Source: PFL25 sp046260155 (GTDB taxonomy: Bacteria; Chloroflexota; Anaerolineae; Anaerolineales; UBA4823). Taken from it: a stretch of DNA of 64,000 bases. The notes beneath the pieces were generated by a model, which saw only the letters and a list, made by a program, of their open reading frames with translations, did no database searches and was not told the DNA's origin. Where the stretch lies: assembly GCA_046260155.1 (NCBI GenBank), contig JBJYXV010000028.1:4183-68182 (forward strand), read 5' to 3'. Shown one piece after another: positions 35,755-44,035 of the stretch (positions are counted from its first letter, which is position 1; every line of letters begins with the position of its first letter). The translations under genes and the position numbers were made by a program.

Positions 35755-35808
35755 GGGATCGGGATTGCATCACCCCGGAAGAACACCAAGGTTCGCAATG
35801 ACATGTCA
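35755..35808. repeat. degenerate copy of a dispersed intergenic repeat
   Basis: The interval between the UbiD and AcnX genes contains GGGATTGC...TTCGCAATGACA. This is the outline of a dispersed intergenic element known to me from several bacterial genomes (GGATTGC TTC ... CTCGCAATGACA). One imperfect copy; no coding potential. Confidence 0.45.
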
Positions 35809-35819
35809 GGTAGAATCAC

Positions 35820-37043
35820 ATGAAATTATCCGCTGAAGAACAGGCCATGCTGGCGGGTGAGCAGGGCAGGGCCACTCAGAAAGCGATGCAGATCTTGCTT
35901 GCACTGGGCACGATTTACGGTGCTGGGCACATGCTCCCAGTTACCTCGGTGCAGATCGCCGGAGTCAGTTACGACAATCTCGGGGATGCGGGTCTGCAGT
36001 TCCTAACCGAAATGGCTGCCGGGGGCGGCAAGTCTCAGGTCCTGACGACATTGAACCCCGCGGGTATGGACGTCGAGAACTGGCAAGCCCTCGGAATTTC
36101 ACCCGAGTTTGCAGAGAAGCAAGCCCAGGTGATCGAGGCTTTTGCCCGCATGAATGTGGTCACCACCTGCACCTGTACTCCTTACCTGACAGGCAATGTG
36201 CCTCACTATGGTGAGCACCTCGCCTGGGCGGAAAGCAGCGCGGTGTGCTATGCCAACTCAGTGCTAGGCGCGCGCACGAACCGGGAAGGTGGCCCCAGCG
36301 CGCTGGCCGCGGCACTGACCGGGCGCACGCCGGCTTATGGGATGCACCTGGAGGAAAACCGAGTTCCGCAGCTCACCGTTGAGGTCCATGCTGATTTATG
36401 TGAGAACGATGATTTTGGAGCCCTTGGGAAGGTGATTGGAGCGCATCTTCAGTCGCACACAAATGCCTTCGTACCATATATCCGAGGCATAAAATCAGCA
36501 ACATTGGAAAGTTTGAAATCCTTTTGCGCCAGCCTGGCTACTTACGGAGGGACAGCGCTCTTCCACATGGAAGGCATCACGCCGGAGGCCGGCCTGTTTG
36601 GACCTCCGGCTGATGCGATTAGGATATCACCAATGGAAATCGAATCGGCAAAGTCTGAATTGTCAAATGGTGATCTGGTGAGTGCTGATTTTGTCAGTCT
36701 GGGGTGCCCGCATCTCTCGATCAAGGAGATCGCGCGCATCGCTGAGCTGCTGGAAGGTAAGCAAGTGGTCAAGGAATTTTGGATCACCACTGCCAGGCCG
36801 ACCAAGCAGATCGCCGATCGAATGGGTTACTCCGCCACGATCGAAGCCAGCGGGGCAAAATTTGCTGCCGATACCTGCTGCGTTGTAGCGCCGATCAAAG
36901 GTCGTTTTACCGCCCTGGTGACGGACAGTGCCAAGGCTTGTTATTATGCGGCGGGAAAGAATCACTTCCAAACCATCCTGAAACCGTTTGATGAAGTGGT
37001 GCTGGCAGCACTTGGTGAAAATCCCAGGGAGTCAACCGAATGA
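35820..37043 (+). CDS. AcnX large subunit (DUF521), probable phosphomevalonate dehydratase
   Basis: 407 residues of the aconitase-X catalytic domain. Candidate iron-sulfur ligands are Cys in VTTCTCTPYLTGN (near 117), SLGCPHLSI (near 294) and ADTCCVVAPI (near 352), matching the three conserved cysteines of the family. GMHLEENRVPQLTVEV and GARTNREGGPSALAAALTGR are further family blocks. AcnX enzymes dehydrate either cis-3-hydroxy-L-proline (bacterial) or mevalonate 5-phosphate (archaeal). Separate large and small subunits together with an adjacent archaeal-type UbiD argue for the second. The stop overlaps the small-subunit start by four bases, so the two subunits are co-translated. Confidence 0.88.
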   Translation: MKLSAEEQAMLAGEQGRATQKAMQILLALGTIYGAGHMLPVTSVQIAGVSYDNLGDAGLQFLTEMAAGGGKSQVLTTLNPAGMDVENWQALGISPEFAEKQAQVIEAFARMNVVTTCTCTPYLTGNVPHYGEHLAWAESSAVCYANSVLGARTNREGGPSALAAALTGRTPAYGMHLEENRVPQLTVEVHADLCENDDFGALGKVIGAHLQSHTNAFVPYIRGIKSATLESLKSFCASLATYGGTALFHMEGITPEAGLFGPPADAIRISPMEIESAKSELSNGDLVSADFVSLGCPHLSIKEIARIAELLEGKQVVKEFWITTARPTKQIADRMGYSATIEASGAKFAADTCCVVAPIKGRFTALVTDSAKACYYAAGKNHFQTILKPFDEVVLAALGENPRESTE

Positions 37044-37429
37044 AGTGGCAGGGACGTAAGATTTTTGGAGGTATGGAGGTGGGGGAAGCCCTGGTCAGCA
37101 GTACAGGGATATCCTTCTTTGGTGGGGTCGATCCGGATACCGGGGTGGTGATAGAGCGTGATCACGAGCTGGAGGGACAATCAATTGCCGGGAAGGTTTT
37201 GGTTTTTCCAACGGGCAAGGGTTCTACTGTGGGGTCTTACACTCTTTATCGCCTGAAACTGGCTGGAAGGGCACCACTAGCTATCATCAACGCCGAGTGC
37301 GAGACAATCACTGCGGTGGGCTGCATCATGGCCGAGATTCCCTGCGTGGACCAGGTACCGATCGGGGAGCTGCAATCCGGCCAGCAGATCAGAGTCGATG
37401 GGGATGCTGGGACTGTAACCGTCCTTTGA
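37040..37429 (+). CDS. AcnX small subunit (DUF126), swivelling domain
   Basis: 129 residues. The aconitase swivel-domain signature VFPTGKGSTVGSYTLYRL is present near residues 55-72, with the substrate-binding serine of the GKGST loop. AIINAECETITAVGCIMAEIP and the C-terminal VDGDAGTVTVL complete the fold. It pairs with the upstream large subunit to form one active dehydratase; the four-base overlap supports a 1:1 complex. Last plus-strand gene of the cluster, facing the MoaD-like gene. Confidence 0.88.
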   Translation: MKWQGRKIFGGMEVGEALVSSTGISFFGGVDPDTGVVIERDHELEGQSIAGKVLVFPTGKGSTVGSYTLYRLKLAGRAPLAIINAECETITAVGCIMAEIPCVDQVPIGELQSGQQIRVDGDAGTVTVL

Positions 37430-37456
37430 GATTACAGTTAGTAAGATCGATTCAAG

Positions 37457-37810
37457 TTACTTCGGAAAATCCGGGAAAGATTCCCGCTCTACGACTAGGT
37501 ACTGGTTTTGAGGTTTGCCTGACCCTCCGGCTATGGGTGGAAATATAGAAACTTCATCACCATCTTTCAAGTTGGTCTCCAATCCATCCGGCAGGTTGGT
37601 ATAGCTGCGCCCGTTGATGAGCACTGTCACTTGATCGCTGAGCAGCTGTGCTTCTGGTTCAAATATTAATTGCACGAACTCTTGGCTTGATTGAACAGCC
37701 AACAAAGTCAATAAACCCACTAGGGTTAGAGTTTCTCCCTCCCGTAGAGTGATCGACTGCTCCCCGATGATCAGTTTGTAGGTTAAATAACCGCGCACCT
37801 TGACGGGCAT
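37457..37810 (-). CDS. MoaD/ThiS-like ubiquitin-fold protein with C-terminal tail
   Basis: 117 residues. Beta-grasp pattern with the C-terminal half VTVLINGRSY, LKDGDEVSIFPPIAGG typical of MoaD, the sulfur carrier of molybdopterin synthesis. The Gly-Gly that is normally the last two residues sits at 95-96 and is followed by 21 more (SGKPQNQYLVVERESFPDFPK). The protein therefore would need cleavage to become a sulfur carrier, or it serves another role. Start chosen at the Met 37 codons into the open frame, since the upstream part overlaps the preceding gene. Third gene of a minus-strand operon after the acyl-CoA ligase and SCP2-like genes; an aldehyde:ferredoxin oxidoreductase, whose relatives often have a linked MoaD-like gene, is 7 kb away. 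Confidence 0.7.
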   Translation of the reverse strand: MPVKVRGYLTYKLIIGEQSITLREGETLTLVGLLTLLAVQSSQEFVQLIFEPEAQLLSDQVTVLINGRSYTNLPDGLETNLKDGDEVSIFPPIAGGSGKPQNQYLVVERESFPDFPK

Positions 37811-37829
37811 ATCAAATATCCTGGCGCAG

Positions 37830-38324
37830 TTACACACCCAGCTCGGTTCGGAATTCGTTGATGGTCTGGCGGTATGTCTCGATTTCGTCGGGTGACATTT
37901 CATCCGGATATTGCACATTGACCTGAGTCAGGGCGTTCACGAAAGCGGTTGAATAAGGCGCAATCTTTATCACACCGGGTTTGCTGCCTTTATCAATTGC
38001 GATTCTGCCCATCATCACGTCTCCGGCAAACATGCTCTCTTTGCGCAGGATCTTGGACCACTGCCGGGGTGAGGTCGCTAAAATGTAATCCGCCTCCCTC
38101 TCTGCCTCTGCTTTGGAGATAAAAGCCAGCTTTTCCAAATCGCCCTGGTTGATATAAGCTGCAAAGACGATATCCTGTTCAATGCCCAAAGCAGGATCAG
38201 CCTTTATGCGGAAAGCTACCTTCAGGATTAGCTTTTGAAAGGTCTCATGGAATTTGGGATCTTCCTGGTAGCGCTCGGCGGATTCTGCCAGCCATTCAGG
38301 TGTGCAGTACTGGTAGGTAGTCAT
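37830..38324 (-). CDS. SCP2-like sterol-carrier fold protein
   Basis: 164 residues resembling the SCP2/DUF1-type lipid-binding proteins found with acyl-CoA enzymes: FQKLILKVAFRIKADPALG, DIVFAAYINQGDLEKLAF, ADYILATSPRQWSKILR, MMGRIAIDKGSKPGVIKIAP. This is the usual alternation of an amphipathic helix, a beta sheet and a hydrophobic lipid pocket. The start at 38324 has GGGAG seven bases upstream. Its position between the acyl-CoA ligase and the MoaD-like gene suggests it carries a fatty acid or acyl-CoA for the ligase. Family call from pattern only. Confidence 0.6.
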   Translation of the reverse strand: MTTYQYCTPEWLAESAERYQEDPKFHETFQKLILKVAFRIKADPALGIEQDIVFAAYINQGDLEKLAFISKAEAEREADYILATSPRQWSKILRKESMFAGDVMMGRIAIDKGSKPGVIKIAPYSTAFVNALTQVNVQYPDEMSPDEIETYRQTINEFRTELGV

Positions 38325-38378
38325 CTGGTTGCTCCCATTTTGAAGTTTGAATTTCATCCTGGTTCATGTAGATTCTGT

Positions 38379-40061
38379 TCAGGTGGGATTCACTTTCATC
38401 TTGTGCAGGGCTTCATCACGCAGGGCTTTCTTAAACACCTTCTCTGTAACTGTGAGCGGCATATCCTCCCTGAACTCGATGAATTTTGGTACTGCGTACG
38501 CGGGCAGCTTTTCCCTGCAAAAGGCGATAATTTCTTGTTTTGTGAGCGCTTCAGGATATCCCTTTTTAGGTTGGATAACCGCCATCACGCGTTCGCTACC
38601 GGGTTTTTCGGAATCTGGCACCCCGAAGGCAGCTGCCATCAGCACCCCAGGATGCTGGTAAAGCACTTCGTCGACCGTGGTGGTGTAGACTTTCATGCCT
38701 GAGATGTTAACCATATCCTTGGTACGGTCAACCACCTGGAAGTATCCATCCTCATCCATGATGCCAATATCACCGGTGTGCAGCCAACCATCTGGAGTCA
38801 ATCCGGAACCTGGCTCTGGCCAATAGCCCTTCATGACCTGGGGACCCCGGACGACTATCTCGCCTGGTTTTCCAAACGGCACCTCTTCACCCGTCTCAAT
38901 GTCCAGCAAAAGGCATTCTGTGTCCGGTGTGGGGATACCGATCCCGTATTTTTCCTTGGACATGAAGCCGGTGATCTTGGAAAAAGAGGAGACATTGAAA
39001 TGGGTTACCGGGGAAGTCTCAGTTAATCCATATGCCTGAGAGACCGGCATACCGATCTTGCGCTTGATGGCCTGTCCGACCTCGTTTGGTAAGGGTGCAG
39101 CGCCACTCCACAGCAAAGAATTCATGCGGCTCAAATTGGCCTCGGCGATGCGCATCAGTTGGGTTGGTACAGCAGGGATGAATAGAGGACGGAATTTCTC
39201 GATGTATGCAACCACTAGATCGGTGTCTCTCGGGTCCGGTAGAATTAGCAGCCGCTGGCCAAGCAGTGCCCCGGATTGGTGGGTAAAATGACCATAAGAA
39301 TGAAACAAGGGGATGGCGATTAATATGGAAGACTTTCCTGCGAATCCACGCATTAATGGCTTGAGAACCCAGGGCAGACTCTGGGTCAGGCAGCTCAGGC
39401 GGTTGGCGTGGGTGATCATGACTCCTTTGGGCACACCGGTGGCCCCGCCGGTGAAGGAAAGCTCGCACAGGTCTTCCCGGGGATTGATATCTATCTGGGG
39501 GAGGGCAGGATCATTTTCATTCAACAATGTCCTGAAATCATGCGTATTTCCTGGAAGCAGGGCAGATACCGGTTCAAGATCATAGCCAGCTGTGGATGTG
39601 ACGATCACATGTTCGAGACCGCACCGGTCGACGATCCCCAGCACGCGTTCTAAATAGGATTCCTGGCAGATGATTACCTTACTGGATGAGGTGCTTACTT
39701 CGTGGAGCAACCCTTGCTCAGTGCGCAGAATGCTGGTAGGGACGATCGCCGCACCACACTTCTGGATCGCCCAATCGCTGATGATGAATTCCGGGCAGTT
39801 TGGCAGGTAAACGCAAACCCGGTCCCCTTTTTGTATTCCCAGACCAATCAAAGCAGCCGCGAGCCTTGCAACCCGGTCATTCAATTGGGCATAATTGATG
39901 GTTCTACCTAAATAGTAAATCGCGGTTTGCCCGGGATATAGTTCAACTGCCTGGTCCAAGACTCGAAAAACCGGGTCGTCTGGAAAGGGTGCCAAACTTT
40001 GATCCAATTTGTAGGGTCCCAGTTTGTAGCTTTTCAACCAGGGCTTTGCAAGGTAACCCAT
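38379..40061 (-). CDS. AMP-dependent acyl-CoA ligase
   Basis: 560 residues of the ANL superfamily, activating a carboxylic acid to acyl-AMP and then acyl-CoA. P-loop SFTGGATGVPKGVMITH near residue 205; YGLTETSPVTHFNV near 340; GWLHTGDIGIMDEDGYF near 430; hinge DRTKDMVNISGMKV; and C-terminal catalytic Lys in VTEKVFKKALRDEAL. Size and motifs fit long-chain or aromatic acid ligases. First gene of the operon with the SCP2-like and MoaD-like genes. The product could feed the acyl-CoA dehydrogenase or other acyl-CoA routes; aldehyde oxidised by the AOR could be a source of the acid. Substrate unknown. Confidence 0.92.
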   Translation of the reverse strand: MGYLAKPWLKSYKLGPYKLDQSLAPFPDDPVFRVLDQAVELYPGQTAIYYLGRTINYAQLNDRVARLAAALIGLGIQKGDRVCVYLPNCPEFIISDWAIQKCGAAIVPTSILRTEQGLLHEVSTSSSKVIICQESYLERVLGIVDRCGLEHVIVTSTAGYDLEPVSALLPGNTHDFRTLLNENDPALPQIDINPREDLCELSFTGGATGVPKGVMITHANRLSCLTQSLPWVLKPLMRGFAGKSSILIAIPLFHSYGHFTHQSGALLGQRLLILPDPRDTDLVVAYIEKFRPLFIPAVPTQLMRIAEANLSRMNSLLWSGAAPLPNEVGQAIKRKIGMPVSQAYGLTETSPVTHFNVSSFSKITGFMSKEKYGIGIPTPDTECLLLDIETGEEVPFGKPGEIVVRGPQVMKGYWPEPGSGLTPDGWLHTGDIGIMDEDGYFQVVDRTKDMVNISGMKVYTTTVDEVLYQHPGVLMAAAFGVPDSEKPGSERVMAVIQPKKGYPEALTKQEIIAFCREKLPAYAVPKFIEFREDMPLTVTEKVFKKALRDEALHKMKVNPT

Positions 40062-40411
40062 AAGGTTTGATTTCTCGCTTGATTATGATGGCCGTTTGAA
40101 GATTTGGAGTGATTCCTGGCACAGTTATCTTCACGTGTTGATCAGGAATAGGAGATTTCAGCGATTTTTCTTTATTACCGAAATTGATCAAGATGAATTC
40201 ATTATACATTTAATCTTCTTAACCACACCGGGATAATTTTCTTCCCTTCGGGTTATGAACGTTTTCGCTTCTCCGCTTGGTGGGATTGTGGTAGAATTCA
40301 CATTAAATTTAGATTAGTCTATGATAAAATTTAGGTGAGTCTAAATATTTTGTCTGTACTAGACCTTCAGATGAGCTGGTTTCATTTTACTCTCAGTATG
40401 GACACAGAGCG
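40062..40411. other. divergent intergenic region (acyl-CoA ligase / ABC exporter)
   Basis: 350 bases without a gene between divergent operons. The right half holds the tandem operator-like repeats; the left half is AT-rich and shows nothing else that I can name. Confidence 0.6.
40305..40343 (+). promoter_or_regulatory. tandem operator-like repeat upstream of the ABC exporter
   Basis: Two 17-base copies, AAATTTAGATTAGTCTA and AAATTTAGGTGAGTCTA, begin 22 bases apart (two helical turns). Each has inverted ends (TAGA/TCTA in the first, TTTAG/CTAAA in the second). The shape is that of a repressor site; it is reminiscent of DtxR/MntR-type boxes. No regulator gene is adjacent. Confidence 0.5.
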
Positions 40412-42655
40412 ATGATATTTAAGAATTTGTTCCGGCAAAAAGGGCGCACCATACTAACTATTTTTGGTATCAGCATTGGTGTTGCTGCGATCGTTGGGTT
40501 AGGAGCGTTAGCAGAGGGCCTGAAGACAGGCTATGATTCGATCCTATCTGGAAGTAAAGCTGACTTGATTCTCAGCCAACCTGATGCAGTGGATTTAACC
40601 ACTACCTCGGTGGACGAGGGTATTGGTGGGGAATTAATTGCCATGCCCGAGGTTGCTGCTGTTAGCGGTATGCTGCAGGGATTTGTGCTGACTGAAAATG
40701 TACCTTACTTCTTTATCTATGGGTATCCAGCGGATAGTTTTATCCTCAATAGGTTTCATGTTATTGAAGGTGGAGACCTCGACTCACGGGAAGCGAAACA
40801 AGCTCACGGCAAACCCCTTTTGTTGGGTGCTTCAGCTGCAGATGTACTTGATAAGGAAGCCGGTGATACGCTTCGGATCATGAACAGCGTCTTCCGTGTA
40901 GTGGGAATCTATGAGACTGGGGCGACACTTGAAGACAATGGTGCGGTCATTTCTTTATTGGATGCCCAAGAGTTATTGGGCAAACCAAGACAGGTCAGCG
41001 TATTTTATATCCAGCTCAAAGATCCGGGGATGCGTGCACGGCTAGAGAAGCGCGCTTCCAGGTTGTGGTCAGATTTATCTATAAGTGGGACTGACGAATT
41101 TGCAGAAAAGCAATTAATGGGTGATTATATACAAGCCGCAGCATGGGGGATTGCAGGATTGGCGATCTTAATCGGTGGGGTGAGTATGATGAATGCTCAG
41201 CTGATGTCGGTGGTCGAGCGCACGCGTGAGATTGGAGTCTTAAAGGCCACTGGTTGGAGTAGCGGGCGTGTCTTATCCATGATCATGAGCGAATCGTTAT
41301 TGGTTTGCTTGGCAGGTGGCTTGGTGGGTGTGTTCCTGGGTTGGTTTTTATTACTTGGACTCTCAAATGTGGTTGGCTTCTTTGGTGCATCAGCAGCAAA
41401 TATCAATGCGGGAATCCTAGTCCAAGCGTTCGTTACTGTCATAATCATTGGATTGGTGAGTGGTTTTTATCCTGCCTGGAAAGCCTCCCGGCTGGAGCCA
41501 GTGGAAGCGTTACGTTATGAGGGCGGCACATCAGGGATTTCGACACACCGCTTACCACTCGGTGGCTTGAGTGTACAGAACCTCTGGCAGCGCAGAGCGC
41601 GCACCCTGCTCACCCTGGGTGTGATTGGCATCACCGTGGGCGGGATCATGGCCCTGGAAGGATTAATAGGTGGCTTAACGGATGTGATGTCTACCATGGC
41701 TGGAGATTCAGAGATTATTGTCCGCCAGGCTGGAGTTGCAGATACCGAATACAGTGCTCTGGATGAGCGAATTGGTGAGAAAATCGCGGTATTGCCAGGT
41801 GTTGCCCATGTTAGCGGTTTGGGTTTCACTGGCACAGTCTTACCTGATTCTGGAACCATATTCATCATGTTCGGATATGCGCCGCATGAATACAATCTTC
41901 AGCAGTTTAATATTGCAGAAGGAGAGATTTTAACCAACAATCGCCAAATGCTGCTGGGCAGGATGATGGCGAACTCTCTAAAGAAGTCGGTTGGTGACAT
42001 GATAGAAGTGGGGGGCAGCCGGTTCAAAGTGGTGGGGATTTACGAATCTGGATCAGCATGGGAAGAGATGGGGGGCGTAATTTCCCTGCGCGATGCTCAA
42101 TCTTACATGGGCAGACCGAGGAAGGTCACCATGTACTTGATTAAAGTCGAGGATCCCTCCCAGGCTCCAGATATTGTAGCCCGAATAAACACTGAATTCC
42201 CGGAGGTGCACGCCAGCCTGAGCGGGGAGTTCGTGGAACAAATGCCAGATATGCAAACTGTGGATGGGTTGTTAGCAGGGATCTCCCTCCTGGCGATCGG
42301 CGTGGGAGGGATCGGCGTGCTCAATACCATGCTCATGTCGGTCCTCGAGCGCACGCGGGAAATTGGCGTGTTGCGAGCATTGGGCTGGCAGCGTAGGCGA
42401 GTATTGGGCATGATCATGAATGAATCGCTATTGCTCGGATTGGCGGGAAGCATAGTTGGTATTCTGGTGGCTTTTGGATTAACCTTTCTCTTCAGCCTGA
42501 TTCCCATGTATGGATCAATCGTTTCTCCTGATTGGAATTTGGTGATTTTTGCCCGGGCATTGATTGTTGCCCTGGTGTTAGGTATAGCCGGTGGGCTTTA
42601 CCCGGCCATCAGAGCGACGCGGTTGCGGCCGGTTGAGGCGTTAAGGTATGAATGA
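40412..42655 (+). CDS. ABC transporter permease, tandem MacB/FtsX modules
   Basis: 747 residues in which the MacB-type unit is repeated. Each half has an N-terminal helix, an extracytoplasmic MacB core domain and a three-helix FtsX domain. Internal homology is visible: FRVVGIYETGATLEDNGAV versus FKVVGIYESGSAWEEMGGV, and SVVERTREIGVLKATGW versus SVLERTREIGVLRALGW. Ordinary MacB works as a homodimer of single units, so this chain probably forms both halves of the transporter alone. First gene of an operon with an adaptor lipoprotein and an ATPase; the gap to the adaptor ATG is 25 bases. Likely exports a peptide, lipid or drug, or acts by mechanotransmission at the envelope. Confidence 0.9.
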   Translation: MIFKNLFRQKGRTILTIFGISIGVAAIVGLGALAEGLKTGYDSILSGSKADLILSQPDAVDLTTTSVDEGIGGELIAMPEVAAVSGMLQGFVLTENVPYFFIYGYPADSFILNRFHVIEGGDLDSREAKQAHGKPLLLGASAADVLDKEAGDTLRIMNSVFRVVGIYETGATLEDNGAVISLLDAQELLGKPRQVSVFYIQLKDPGMRARLEKRASRLWSDLSISGTDEFAEKQLMGDYIQAAAWGIAGLAILIGGVSMMNAQLMSVVERTREIGVLKATGWSSGRVLSMIMSESLLVCLAGGLVGVFLGWFLLLGLSNVVGFFGASAANINAGILVQAFVTVIIIGLVSGFYPAWKASRLEPVEALRYEGGTSGISTHRLPLGGLSVQNLWQRRARTLLTLGVIGITVGGIMALEGLIGGLTDVMSTMAGDSEIIVRQAGVADTEYSALDERIGEKIAVLPGVAHVSGLGFTGTVLPDSGTIFIMFGYAPHEYNLQQFNIAEGEILTNNRQMLLGRMMANSLKKSVGDMIEVGGSRFKVVGIYESGSAWEEMGGVISLRDAQSYMGRPRKVTMYLIKVEDPSQAPDIVARINTEFPEVHASLSGEFVEQMPDMQTVDGLLAGISLLAIGVGGIGVLNTMLMSVLERTREIGVLRALGWQRRRVLGMIMNESLLLGLAGSIVGILVAFGLTFLFSLIPMYGSIVSPDWNLVIFARALIVALVLGIAGGLYPAIRATRLRPVEALRYE

Positions 42656-42680
42656 TTAAGTGGGAAAGGAAAGTGGTGTT

Positions 42681-44015
42681 ATGAAGAAGCATGTTTGGAA
42701 ATTCATCTTCATTATATTGAGTCTGGTGTTCACAGCTGCCTGCAGTGAAATTGAATCCACAGAGCCAGCAGAGCAAGATATAAGTGTACCTGAAGTGAGA
42801 TTTGCGCCGATTATCAGCGCGACCGGGGTAGTTGTCCCGGTCGATTGGTCCCAGCTCAGCATGACTGCTCCCGGCATTGTTGAGCAAATACTGATTAGTG
42901 AAGATGAAGTTGTTACTCCCGGACAGGTTCTTGTTCGTTTGGAGGGGAAGGAGCAGTTAGAAGCTGCACTTTCTGCAGCTGAGTTAGAGCTGGCGGATGC
43001 TCAGCATGCATTAAACGATCTGAACGAGAATACAGCTTTGCTTGCTGCACAAGCTCTCCTGGAACTGGAGAGTTCCCGGGAGGCTTTGGAAGATTTACTC
43101 GATTCTGATATGCAGGAGGCAAGTGCTTTGCAAGCGATAGCGGAGGCTGAAAAAACAGTCGATAGTGCAGAAAGAAGGTTGCGTATTTTGGAATCCACTG
43201 CAGACCAGGCTGATATAGACGCCGCAAAAGCACAAGTCATCCTGGCTGAAAATGCACTGGATAAAGCGAATGATGATTTCGAACCCTATGCGAATAAAAG
43301 GGAAGACAATCTGATCAGGGCAAATTTATTAGCCCACCAGGCAATGGCCCAGCAGGTGTATGACGCGGCGGTCAGGAAGCTTAATGCCCTGATGGGCAGT
43401 GGGAGCGAGCTGGACGTTGCCGTGGCGAAAGCTGATCTCGCCACGGCTCAAGCTCACCTGGCGGACGCCCGGCGTACCTGGGAGCGTGTGAAGACAGGTC
43501 CTCGTCAAGGTGATATCGAATTCCTGGAAGCGAAAATTGACCTGGCTCAGGATGAATATGATATTTATCAAAATGGACCTGACCCGGATGACTTGCAGGT
43601 AGCAGAAGCTCGTCTTGCTAATGCGCAAGCCCAATGGGAGGCTGCAGAAGCTGCATTAAGCGATCTTGAGTTGCGAGCTCCATTTGAAGGCAACATTGCT
43701 GAAATATTTGTTCATTCAAGCGAGTGGGTGAATATTGGACAGCCTGTTTTACTTTTGGCAGATATCGATCATTTACAGATCGAAACCACTGACTTATCCG
43801 AAATCGATTTGACTCAATTGAGACTGGGGGATAACGCAATCGTTACTTTCGACGCGTTTCCCGACCTGGTGGTTGAGGGGACCGTCAAGCGGATCGCCCC
43901 CAAAGCAGCTGGAGGCACAGGAGTGAATTATCCAATCATTATCGAACTGAAAGAAATCCCGGACCAATTGCGATGGGGAATGACCGCTTTTGTGGATATT
44001 GAAGTTGAGGGATGA
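42681..44015 (+). CDS. membrane-fusion (HlyD/MacA-type) adaptor lipoprotein
   Basis: 444 residues. Lipoprotein signal with lipobox FTAAC (Cys near residue 16-17 from the hydrophobic core) anchors it outside the cytoplasmic membrane. A biotinyl-lipoyl half (TAPGIVEQILISEDEVVTPG) is followed by a long coiled coil of roughly 220 residues (ELELADAQHALNDLNENTAL to ALSDLELRAP). Then comes the second lipoyl half (PFEGNIAEIFVHSSEWVNIG) and beta-barrel domain. It works with the permease and ATPase on either side. The ATG at 42681 is preferred over an upstream GTG at 42660 that would spoil the signal peptide. Confidence 0.9.
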   Translation: MKKHVWKFIFIILSLVFTAACSEIESTEPAEQDISVPEVRFAPIISATGVVVPVDWSQLSMTAPGIVEQILISEDEVVTPGQVLVRLEGKEQLEAALSAAELELADAQHALNDLNENTALLAAQALLELESSREALEDLLDSDMQEASALQAIAEAEKTVDSAERRLRILESTADQADIDAAKAQVILAENALDKANDDFEPYANKREDNLIRANLLAHQAMAQQVYDAAVRKLNALMGSGSELDVAVAKADLATAQAHLADARRTWERVKTGPRQGDIEFLEAKIDLAQDEYDIYQNGPDPDDLQVAEARLANAQAQWEAAEAALSDLELRAPFEGNIAEIFVHSSEWVNIGQPVLLLADIDHLQIETTDLSEIDLTQLRLGDNAIVTFDAFPDLVVEGTVKRIAPKAAGGTGVNYPIIIELKEIPDQLRWGMTAFVDIEVEG

Positions 44016-44035
44016 AATGGATTGGAGCGTGAAAA

